NCBI RefSeq assembly: GCF_000296775.1
Contig: NZ_AJLE01000003.1
Location: 62,001 to 126,000, forward strand
Direction: 5' to 3'
Source of the DNA: Sulfurovum sp. AR
GTDB taxonomy: Bacteria > Campylobacterota > Campylobacteria > Campylobacterales > Sulfurovaceae
DNA: 64,000 nt
Part shown: piece by piece, positions 52,488 through 60,549 of the stretch
How positions within the stretch are numbered: the stretch's first letter is position 1
Layout of the letters: every line of letters begins with the position of its first letter
The notes under the pieces: generated by a model
Told to the model about the DNA's origin: nothing
What the model saw: the letters and a program-made list of their open reading frames with translations, nothing else
Database searches by the model: none
Made by a program: the position numbers and the translations under genes

Positions 52488-53974
52488 TTCTGCTCCTTAC
52501 TTTTATGGCGACCCAGAATGATATGACGATAGAGGTCTTCATAGCCGTGTGCTGCTACTTCCCAGTTAAAACGCTTTAACATAGCATTGTGTTGGAGTTG
52601 TTTAATCCCTGATCTATCCTGATACCACGTATCAACTGCCCATTTTACAGTCCCGATCAGTGCCTCGGGTGTTGGATTGTAAAACTTAAATCCTGTTCCG
52701 TTTTGATCTCCACTGTTATAATTCTCTATGGTATCATCCAGCCCTCCGGTCGCATGTACAATAGGCAGGGTCCCATAACGCAAACTGTAGATCTGATTAA
52801 GTCCACAAGGTTCAAAAAGTGAAGGCATAAGGAACATATCACTGCCTGCTTCTATTTTATGGGCGATATCATTGCGGTATCCGATATAACAGGCGAACTT
52901 TTCAGGATATTTGGCGGTACATTCCGAGAAAAAGTTCTCTGCCCACTTCTCACCGGTACCCAAGAGTACGATCTGAATGTCCAGTTTCATTAATTCATCC
53001 ATAGCAGCACTGAGCAAGGTGATGCCTTTTTGTTCCACTAGACGGCCAACCAGACCTATGAGCGGTACTTCGTCTCTCTGTGGAAGATCGAACTCTTTTT
53101 GCAATGCTGATTTACAGAGTGCTTTCCCCGATAGATCATCAAGATCAAAGGTTGCAGGGATGAAGCTATCTACTGCCGGGCTCCACTCTTCATAATCTAT
53201 CCCGTTCAGGATACCGTAGAGTTTATACGCCTTTGCATCAATAAGCCTGTCCAATCCCCATCCAAACTCAGGTGTACGTATCTCCTGCGCATATTTCTGA
53301 CTCACCGCATTGATGGCATCTGCATGTACGATACCGCCTTTGAGCAGATTGATGCCGTCAAACTCTTCAAGTTCATCTGCATTAAAGTGCTCCCATCCTA
53401 CACCCAACACATCCATCCCACCTTTATAAAATTTACCCTGGTGCTGCATATTATGGATGGTCAAAAGCGAGCCTGTGTATTGAAAATCAGGATCAAAAGC
53501 ATACGTAGTGTTGAGCAAGACAGGTATGGCTGCCGTATGCCAGTCATTGACATGGATAACATCTGGTTTGAGATGCAGCTTTTTGGCTAACTGCATGACT
53601 GCCTTGGAGAAGAAAATGAAGCGATTGTCATTGTCATCATAGCCTCTGCCATCTTCATCATACAACCCTTTTCTTCCGAAAAACCCTTCATGCTCTATGA
53701 AGTAAATAGGTACATCACTTCCCGGCAAGACACCCTCATATACAGCTGCCCATGCTTCAGCCATACTTCCCATTGGAACCCCTAAGGAACCTTCAAGTGC
53801 TTTCAAACCATACTTTTCCTTGTCTACAATATAGTAGCGGGGCATTACCACACGGACATCATGTCCAAAAGCACGAAGTGCTTTTGGAAGTGCTCCGGAG
53901 ACATCTGCCAAACCGCCGCTCTTAGCAAAAGGCACCACTTCAGAAGCTGCTAGTAAGATATTGAATTTATCCAC
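52484..53974 (-). CDS. glgA: Glycogen synthase, second copy
   Basis: Transfers glucose from a nucleotide sugar (normally ADP-glucose) to the glucan chain; GT5 family, 496 residues. Donor loop KSGGLADVSGALPKALR at 18-34, HNMQHQGKFYKGG, IVHADAINAVSQKYAQEI, GLVGRLVEQKGI, and MPSLFEPCGLNQIYSLRYG with the conserved Glu. The start is GTG at 53974 with GAGGG 6 nt upstream, overlapping the stop of the upstream glgA copy by 8 nt. Two adjacent synthases suggest a division of labour (for example primer elongation versus bulk synthesis) or different donors. Confidence 0.94.
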   Translation of the reverse strand: MDKFNILLAASEVVPFAKSGGLADVSGALPKALRAFGHDVRVVMPRYYIVDKEKYGLKALEGSLGVPMGSMAEAWAAVYEGVLPGSDVPIYFIEHEGFFGRKGLYDEDGRGYDDNDNRFIFFSKAVMQLAKKLHLKPDVIHVNDWHTAAIPVLLNTTYAFDPDFQYTGSLLTIHNMQHQGKFYKGGMDVLGVGWEHFNADELEEFDGINLLKGGIVHADAINAVSQKYAQEIRTPEFGWGLDRLIDAKAYKLYGILNGIDYEEWSPAVDSFIPATFDLDDLSGKALCKSALQKEFDLPQRDEVPLIGLVGRLVEQKGITLLSAAMDELMKLDIQIVLLGTGEKWAENFFSECTAKYPEKFACYIGYRNDIAHKIEAGSDMFLMPSLFEPCGLNQIYSLRYGTLPIVHATGGLDDTIENYNSGDQNGTGFKFYNPTPEALIGTVKWAVDTWYQDRSGIKQLQHNAMLKRFNWEVAAHGYEDLYRHIILGRHKSKEQK

Positions 53975-55406
53975 GATAACCCTCTTCTTTCAATTTCTTA
54001 TATTCTTTAATATACATTTCCCCACTCTCTCTCCAGGAAAAATCACACAGCATATTATGTTTTACTATCAGGTTATATTGTATTTTTGTGCCATAAAGCT
54101 CTAAAGCATTTGTAACAGCAGATAGCAATGCATGATGGTCAGCTTTTTCAAAGACGATCCCATACCCTTTTTGACTTTTGCGATCAAAGACTGCATGATC
54201 ATATACTGTATCTGCCAATCCTCCTACACTGCGCACGATAGGCATCGATCCATAATGCATTGCGATCATCTGTGCCAATCCGCAGGGTTCGAATAGTGAC
54301 GGCATCAAAAAGAAATCTGAAGCTGCATACATACGGTGGGAGAGTGCTTCATTGTAGCCTGACTCCAGATAGATATTGTCATGTTTTTTCGCTAAAACTT
54401 CGAGTGCGTCATGGTATTTTCCTTCTCCATCACCCAGTACGACAATATTACATTCCATCAAAGCCATCTCAGGTAAAGCATCAATAAGGATCTCTAATCC
54501 TTTCTGCCAAGTAAATCGTCCTATAAATATCATGAGAGGTCGTTGAGGCTCTTTCATCTTTATCTCTTTCAGGAACGCACTTTTGTTGGCTTCTTTTCCT
54601 CTTAGGTCCTTATAGGGGGACACAAGTATCTTATCACTGGAGGGCGAGAACTGTTCAGTATCTATACCATTGACGATGCCTATCAGTTTAGCGCTGTGGT
54701 ATTGCAAGAATCCCTCAAGACCACACCCGAACTCCGGGGTTAATATTTCTTTGGCATAGGTAGGGCTGACCGTTGTGACCCTGTCGGCATAGGCTATCCC
54801 TGCTTTCATAAAATTCACCTGTCCGTAAAATTCCAGGCAATCCATATGAAAATATTTCTCATCAATGCCTAGTCTGGCCAGTGCTTTTTTTTCAAAGATT
54901 CCCTGGTAGGCAAGGTTATGAATGGTAAAGAGACTTTTAGTCTTAATCTCTGGCTCATTTTCTAATAAAAGCGGCAGCAAGGCAGTTTGCCAGTCATTAA
55001 GGTGTACGAATGCATACGGTTCACGCTTCAATATTTCCAGTATCGCATAGTTAAAGAGTGCAAACCGAATATCATTATCGGCATAACCGCCTTGAGAAGG
55101 TCCATAGAGGAACGCTCTGTCACACAGCATTGGTGTATATACAAAACGGTAGGTCATATTTTTATATTTACAAATATAAAGTGTTATGGGATAGGCTCTT
55201 TCTCCCATCATGATATCAAATGTTTCACCTACTGCCTCTATACAAAACACTTCACGATCTATGAACTGATAAAGAGGCATGATGACATCAACATCATAGG
55301 TTTCATTCAATGCTCTTGGCAAACTGTATGCTACATCCGCAAGTCCGCCGCTTTTTGCAAAAGGATACACCTCACTTGCAGCAAATAGCACCCGTGTATC
55401 ACTCAT
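53967..55406 (-). CDS. glgA: Glycogen synthase, first copy
   Basis: A GT5 glycogen synthase of 479 residues, a clear but diverged paralogue of the gene downstream. Motifs: VLFAASEVYPFAKSGGLADVAYSLPRAL, HNLAYQGIFEKKAL, IAYADRVTTVSPTYAKEI, IFIGRFTWQKGLEIL, and MPSLFEPCGLAQMIAMHYG. I start at ATG 55406 (MSDTRVLFAAS), which has GGGAGAG upstream and overlaps the galT-like stop by 8 nt. A longer frame to 55436 adds MRRSFYGRVL with no family match. It carries the catalytic features of an active enzyme. Confidence 0.93.
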   Translation of the reverse strand: MSDTRVLFAASEVYPFAKSGGLADVAYSLPRALNETYDVDVIMPLYQFIDREVFCIEAVGETFDIMMGERAYPITLYICKYKNMTYRFVYTPMLCDRAFLYGPSQGGYADNDIRFALFNYAILEILKREPYAFVHLNDWQTALLPLLLENEPEIKTKSLFTIHNLAYQGIFEKKALARLGIDEKYFHMDCLEFYGQVNFMKAGIAYADRVTTVSPTYAKEILTPEFGCGLEGFLQYHSAKLIGIVNGIDTEQFSPSSDKILVSPYKDLRGKEANKSAFLKEIKMKEPQRPLMIFIGRFTWQKGLEILIDALPEMALMECNIVVLGDGEGKYHDALEVLAKKHDNIYLESGYNEALSHRMYAASDFFLMPSLFEPCGLAQMIAMHYGSMPIVRSVGGLADTVYDHAVFDRKSQKGYGIVFEKADHHALLSAVTNALELYGTKIQYNLIVKHNMLCDFSWRESGEMYIKEYKKLKEEGYRG

Positions 55407-56430
55407 TAGCACTCTCCCGTAAAAGCTTCGCCGCATGTTCAGGTGCCACAGGGTTGATCATGATGCCTGTACTCACTTCAAATCCGGCCATATGGTAAAG
55501 ACGCGGCATGATCCGGATCGAAAAACGGCACATCTCATCTATATGTGTGAGTATATCATATTCAAAGTCTTTCGCCTGTAATGGTGGTGTACTGATGGTT
55601 AGATTAAATGTAAAACAACCCAACTGTTTTTTCATATTTTTTAGTATTATATGTAGCAATGATGCAACTTCTACTATAGATGTATCTTGAAGGGTATCGA
55701 TCTGTCCTAGTGCCTGTTTAGAACTGATGATCACTTCAAAAGGATAGGCACTGGCATATGGACAGTAGGCTGTGAAGGCACCATGCGTCGCTACAATGCG
55801 TTCACTGGATGCTTCCTCATGCTCGATCTCTGATTCCAACAACGCACATACATTATGGTTATAGTAAGTAAAGCTGCGCTGATATCTCTCTTTGAGTAGC
55901 TTTGGTACAATGGGAAGTCCTATGATCTGTGTATGACAGTGTTGCTGTGAAGCACCTGCCTCACTCCTCTCGTTTTTAAAAAGTGAAATATAGGCAATAC
56001 GTTCATCCTTCCGCAGATCAGAAACCCTTGCTCGAAGTGTTTTTAACCACTCTACCACTGCACGCTCACTCCATTGTATGATGGAGGTATGGTGTTCAGG
56101 TGTATCGATCATCAGTTCATGTGCTCCAAAGCCTTCCCAATGCTCAAAAAAACCATAATGATGTTCATACGGAGCTTCGATCTGAACCGCTTTATAAAGG
56201 TTTGGTACCACACGCGTTTTCCACCCTTTTTGATTTGGAAGAGAACTATTTTCTCTTATAGCAAAGATCTCATGAGGCGTCATGGATTCATTTCCTTCAC
56301 AAAATGGACAATGTTCCTCTTTAAGGATCTCTTCCTTCTCTTCTGTGCCGTAACAGTTGGGTCGATGCAGCCGCTCGGGTGCAATGATCACATGCGTGCC
56401 ATGTACACGGTCATGTCTAATGTCAGACAT
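55399..56430 (-). CDS. GalT-family hexose-1-phosphate nucleotidylyltransferase
   Basis: A 343-residue member of the galactose-1-phosphate uridylyltransferase family (HIT superfamily). N-terminal RHDRVHGTHVIIAPERLHRPN, zinc-type Cys pair CPFCEGNESMTPHEI, GFGAHELMIDTPEHH, and the nucleophile motif QQHCHTQIIGLPIVP (HxHxQ, second His catalytic). The C-terminal half is TAYCPYASAYPFEVIISSKQALGQI. No galK or galE is nearby. The gene is embedded in a glucan operon (8-nt overlap on both sides) that lacks glgC, so ADP-glucose phosphorylase, also a GalT-fold activity, is a real alternative to UDP-galactose metabolism. Confidence 0.85.
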   Translation of the reverse strand: MSDIRHDRVHGTHVIIAPERLHRPNCYGTEEKEEILKEEHCPFCEGNESMTPHEIFAIRENSSLPNQKGWKTRVVPNLYKAVQIEAPYEHHYGFFEHWEGFGAHELMIDTPEHHTSIIQWSERAVVEWLKTLRARVSDLRKDERIAYISLFKNERSEAGASQQHCHTQIIGLPIVPKLLKERYQRSFTYYNHNVCALLESEIEHEEASSERIVATHGAFTAYCPYASAYPFEVIISSKQALGQIDTLQDTSIVEVASLLHIILKNMKKQLGCFTFNLTISTPPLQAKDFEYDILTHIDEMCRFSIRIMPRLYHMAGFEVSTGIMINPVAPEHAAKLLRESANE

Positions 56431-58465
56431 CTTTTACCTCCAGTGTACCCTTGAGGGACATATCCTTACTGAACGGCGCTACCATAGCAAAACTGATCCC
56501 CTGTACACTGAGGTCAAATCCCTGTTCACTTTGAGAAAGTGTTTTAAGTTGGAAATAATGGATATCACAGCTTTGACCAAGCGTGATAACAATATTTTGA
56601 TTGAGTTCTGCATCATAGATCTCAAGTGTATCAGTCGACAACACAGTTCCCTGATCCAGCAGAGGATCCCCATTAATGGTGATAGACTCATAGTCACAAA
56701 AGTGAAAATTGTGTTCAAGTACATACTTGAATCTACCTTCTGCCTGTGTAGAGAGAGTTATCTCAAAATCAAATCCGTGTTTATGTGGGATATAGGTCTT
56801 CTTCATCTTTGTAGGTAGTTTATGCGGAAAATACAAACCTCCATTCCTGGTAAAGACCATGCTCTTTTTATCCACGAAAAGATCAAAAGGCTGATTGGAG
56901 AAATCTCCGAACTCATGAAAATTACAATACTTGAAATTATCCGTACAGAAATTCTCATCCGAAATATGATCGATAAAAGAGTTTTTGAGATACCAGTCAT
57001 AAATGATCTCATTGCGCAAAGCATCATCGATCTCAAATGCGGCATGGTGGATTGTATCGATCCCCTCTTCTGCCATAGGTACCTCTTCTTTAGGTGTCGC
57101 TTCGAACAAACGCTGATGATAGGCTTCTTTACGACGTGTTAAAGTATTCTGCCAGTTAAAACACGATTCTCTGCTGTCAAATTCTACCATTTGTCCCCCA
57201 TGTGCACTATCAAATCGGAAGATATGTTTTGGTGTCACAGCTTTCACCTTGTCATAGCCGTCCAATTCATTTTGATCGGTCACCAACACACTTTTTTTCT
57301 TATACCGTATATTCTCTGCCTCGATAATATAATGATAGGCATTGTCTCTGAGGTTTGGCAGATAGAGACCTCCAAATACCCCATGCCATAAGGCATCATT
57401 GGTCTGTGCTTTATAGAGCGCTGTATCGAAGTCTGACTTTTTGACCTCCTGGCGTACTTTTGCAAGCTCCATCATACGTTTATGGATACGGTTGCTCTCC
57501 TCATACTTCACAAAGAAATTTTTCCAGATACCGCCTTTAAGGAACTTCACACCCTCTTTCTCGTAACGGTCATGTCCCATCTCCTCTTTAAATGCTTCGA
57601 GTTTCAGTGTATCATCTGCACGAAGGCTCCATTCCCCCATCTCATAATAGGAGACATTAGGCAGATAAGCAATACCTCGTGTACACTCCTCTTCATAATA
57701 GGTACCATAATGCATCGTCTCGATCTCATCATCGGCTAACACAGCCTGCACAAATTTTTCAAGCCACCCTTTTTCATAGACCCATTCATAGGTGCCAGGC
57801 CACATACCGAACTTCTCTGCATCATCAAAGATGATCGCTGCAGCGTTCTCCTTCCTTTTGTAGGATTTTATCGCTTTGATGGCAGCATCCACATTTAAAA
57901 AAGGGATCGCATAACGCAGCTTCTTGCTGATAGGAAAAAGACCGATCTCATGGCCTCCCTCTTCACTCATATAGTATCCATCCAGGATATTTTCATCAAA
58001 ACCGGCACACTGAAAATGGTAATCATCCATGACGGTATATTTTATACCTGCACGCTTTAGATCAGGGATAAGAGAAGATTCCCAAACACGTTCTGTGAGC
58101 CAAAGCCCCTTTGGTGATTGTTTAAAATCAGATGCAATGGAGTCATTGAGCATTTTGATCTGTGTCACACGGTCTTCTGAAGGTATCACACTCAGGATCG
58201 GTTCATAATACCCTGCAGAAAAGAACTCGATAGTTCCACTCTCTGCCAATCTCTTGATCTGTTTATAGAGTTTAGGATGAAATGCTTCTATCTGTTCCAT
58301 AAGCCATCCGCTGCAGTGGACAGCAAAACGGAACTCCGGATATTTACTCATTACTTCAAAAAATGGACCATAACAGACTGCTACACCATGTTTGATGACC
58401 CACTCGAAATTGTCGACAGGCTGATGCATGTGAATGCCAAAAAGTAGTTTTGTTTTATTTCCCAT
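56423..58465 (-). CDS. GH57 4-alpha-glucanotransferase / amylase
   Basis: A 680-residue GH57 enzyme of the type with DUF1925 and DUF1926 domains (4-alpha-glucanotransferase, TLGT-like). FGIHMHQPVDNF at the N-terminus. Catalytic Glu lies in KGLWLTERVWESSLI (about 120) and catalytic Asp in IIFDDAEKFGMWPGTYEWV (about 215). Then come a linker domain (about 300-380, ESNRIHKRMMELAKVR) and a C-terminal beta-rich domain (about 390-680). It would remodel maltodextrins by moving glucan segments. Cytoplasmic, as no signal peptide. It starts with ATG after AAGGGAAAA. Confidence 0.9.
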   Translation of the reverse strand: MGNKTKLLFGIHMHQPVDNFEWVIKHGVAVCYGPFFEVMSKYPEFRFAVHCSGWLMEQIEAFHPKLYKQIKRLAESGTIEFFSAGYYEPILSVIPSEDRVTQIKMLNDSIASDFKQSPKGLWLTERVWESSLIPDLKRAGIKYTVMDDYHFQCAGFDENILDGYYMSEEGGHEIGLFPISKKLRYAIPFLNVDAAIKAIKSYKRKENAAAIIFDDAEKFGMWPGTYEWVYEKGWLEKFVQAVLADDEIETMHYGTYYEEECTRGIAYLPNVSYYEMGEWSLRADDTLKLEAFKEEMGHDRYEKEGVKFLKGGIWKNFFVKYEESNRIHKRMMELAKVRQEVKKSDFDTALYKAQTNDALWHGVFGGLYLPNLRDNAYHYIIEAENIRYKKKSVLVTDQNELDGYDKVKAVTPKHIFRFDSAHGGQMVEFDSRESCFNWQNTLTRRKEAYHQRLFEATPKEEVPMAEEGIDTIHHAAFEIDDALRNEIIYDWYLKNSFIDHISDENFCTDNFKYCNFHEFGDFSNQPFDLFVDKKSMVFTRNGGLYFPHKLPTKMKKTYIPHKHGFDFEITLSTQAEGRFKYVLEHNFHFCDYESITINGDPLLDQGTVLSTDTLEIYDAELNQNIVITLGQSCDIHYFQLKTLSQSEQGFDLSVQGISFAMVAPFSKDMSLKGTLEVKDV

Positions 58466-58486
58466 CTTTTTTCCCTTCTTTATGTG

Positions 58487-58507
58487 ATATCTTCTTCATA
58501 AAGATAT
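58487..58507 (-). other. Small hairpin between the two GH57 genes
   Basis: ATATCTT / AAGATAT, 7-bp stem with a 7-nt loop, in the 45-nt gap. It could attenuate or stabilise the downstream part of the operon; no T-run follows. Confidence 0.35.
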
Positions 58508-58510
58508 GCA

Positions 58511-60547
58511 TTATACGAACCAGTTATGGACATAGGTTTCATCCAGATCGATAAAGAGTGCACCATAACCAGGCATCGTCTGTATGATCTCGCTCCCTTT
58601 GAGTATTTCAAAACGCAAATGCACCGTCGTGTAGTCTTTAAAGTGTACTTTTGAAATGGAGAGTTCTATACGCTCATCTACAGCAAAACGTATCCCTTCC
58701 TTTTCATAAGGACTATCCAAAGGAAAATTGAAATGAATATGCTCTCCAGTCTCTTCGACGATGACCTCGAGTTTCATGTGCGACATTTTCAAAGATCCAA
58801 TATCCCCTTCCAGGGCCAGAAAGATCTTTTCATCATCATGGCCGTAATAGATCATATCTATAGGTCCGCGTACCCGGTCCATGGTAGAGTAGAGCTTGCT
58901 CTCATCCACACTTCCACAGCCGATCCATTCAAAAAAAGTACTCTGTTTTCCATCAATGGAGGGTGAAATGTGGGCGTGCGGTTTGACCAAGAATGAAACC
59001 GAACTCTTCTGTGATATGATCGGCATGAAAAGATCAGAAGGCGGCTGCATATGCATCAGGCGGTAAATCGTGATGAGATGCTCCCTGAAGAGCTTATCAA
59101 ATTCCAATCCGAACTCTGTAACATGATCATCACCATACCACCAAAACCAGTCACTGCACTCCGAAGCCAGGAAATGAAATTTGACCTCTTCTTTCACTTC
59201 ATCGGAGATCTCTCCCTCATGGTTATCCACATCACGCCGTGTTTGATAGATCAGTTCCCATGCACGATTCTTTTCACTGTGTCCAGACCAGGTATCAAAA
59301 TTGCCATGTATCCAGCTCCCTGGTGCAAGTTTCTCCAGTTTCCCAGGATCTAATAAACGTGAGACTTCATCCATAGTGACCGTTCTGCACCATGACGTTT
59401 GCAAAAAGCGTCCATAGAGTGCCATAAAAAAGTCATAGGCATTGTTTTCAAAAAACTCCCAGGCATTTTCACCATCTAAAATAACAAACACCGTAGCATT
59501 TTTCTGTGCATGCCGGAGAGATTCTATAGCATGCACAAAATGCTCACTTGCGTCATGTCCGGATTTAAAACGGTAGTTAAATCCTATCATGTCACTGAGT
59601 CCATGGTCACGAAATCCTATGGTCACATCATTATAGACGTAGGGTTTATAGAGATTCGCACGTGTATCGTCCCCAAGTGATCGAAAGAGGATCGCTTCAT
59701 CCGTGGCTATCCAGGCGATCCCCCGCTCCTTGTATATGGCTATACTCTCTTCATCGACTGCACCTTCTGCGGGCCAAAACCCTGTAGGCGCAGCACCAAA
59801 GGTCTCTTTATAGAGTGCGATGGAGCGTTCGACCTGCTCAATGGCATCTTCTCTGAGTGACATCGGGTTGTCAGGCAGAGTGGTATGAGAATTGGCACGC
59901 TTTGCATTTTCCATATCAAGCAGCAGTGGCAATATAGGATGGTTATAAGGTGTAGTCGAAAGTGAGATGACTCCCTCTTCTTGCAACTGTGCATAAAAAG
60001 GAAGAATGGTCGCCACAAAGTCGCACAGTTCCTGAAGCAGGTGTGCTTTGTCTGATTGTGTAAAACCTTTGCCTTTTTGAAACAGTGTTTTTACCAGTTG
60101 GTTTTCCTGACGCAGATAATTACCGCACCAAGCAAGCATAAAAAGCATCTCAAAGTCAATAAGCTCTGCATCGCTGAGCTCTTCCTTATGATAAAGCTGA
60201 CTCAAATACGCTATAGGTCTGATCATCGTCTCATACTGTGTTGATTTACACGTTTTAATGAGCCATTCTCTTTCGTCATGCGCTAGTATTGAGGGTTCTT
60301 TTCCCCACAATGAGAGAAAATAATCATTTTTCAGAGGATCTCTGTAAAGATTCAACTGTTCAATCAATGGTGGGGTAATATTGAACGTCGCCTTAAGGCC
60401 TTTATATTGACTTAACAGCCATGGCATCTCATAATAGTCTTTTATCGCATGGAGAAATACCCACGGCATACTCATCACTCCATCACTGTCCCTGTAATCG
60501 GGTTGGTGCATATGCCAGAAAAAACAGAGATTCAGTGATGGTTTCAT
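58511..60547 (-). CDS. GH57 alpha-amylase / amylopullulanase-type enzyme
   Basis: A 678-residue GH57 enzyme distinct from its neighbour. CFFWHMHQPDYRD at the N-terminus, AWCGNYLRQENQLV, LSTTPYNHPILPLLLD. The catalytic Glu lies in GFWPAEGAVDEESIAIYKERGIAWIATDE (about 270). The second catalytic region is VILDGENAWEFF (about 360), followed by GSWIHGNFDTWSGHSEKNRAWE. This pattern is of the amylopullulanase/alpha-amylase GH57 branch. The start is ATG 60547 with AAGGAG 5 nt upstream. A GTG at 60553 would remove that spacing. No signal peptide, so it acts on internal glucan. Confidence 0.88.
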   Translation of the reverse strand: MKPSLNLCFFWHMHQPDYRDSDGVMSMPWVFLHAIKDYYEMPWLLSQYKGLKATFNITPPLIEQLNLYRDPLKNDYFLSLWGKEPSILAHDEREWLIKTCKSTQYETMIRPIAYLSQLYHKEELSDAELIDFEMLFMLAWCGNYLRQENQLVKTLFQKGKGFTQSDKAHLLQELCDFVATILPFYAQLQEEGVISLSTTPYNHPILPLLLDMENAKRANSHTTLPDNPMSLREDAIEQVERSIALYKETFGAAPTGFWPAEGAVDEESIAIYKERGIAWIATDEAILFRSLGDDTRANLYKPYVYNDVTIGFRDHGLSDMIGFNYRFKSGHDASEHFVHAIESLRHAQKNATVFVILDGENAWEFFENNAYDFFMALYGRFLQTSWCRTVTMDEVSRLLDPGKLEKLAPGSWIHGNFDTWSGHSEKNRAWELIYQTRRDVDNHEGEISDEVKEEVKFHFLASECSDWFWWYGDDHVTEFGLEFDKLFREHLITIYRLMHMQPPSDLFMPIISQKSSVSFLVKPHAHISPSIDGKQSTFFEWIGCGSVDESKLYSTMDRVRGPIDMIYYGHDDEKIFLALEGDIGSLKMSHMKLEVIVEETGEHIHFNFPLDSPYEKEGIRFAVDERIELSISKVHFKDYTTVHLRFEILKGSEIIQTMPGYGALFIDLDETYVHNWFV

Positions 60548-60549
60548 TG

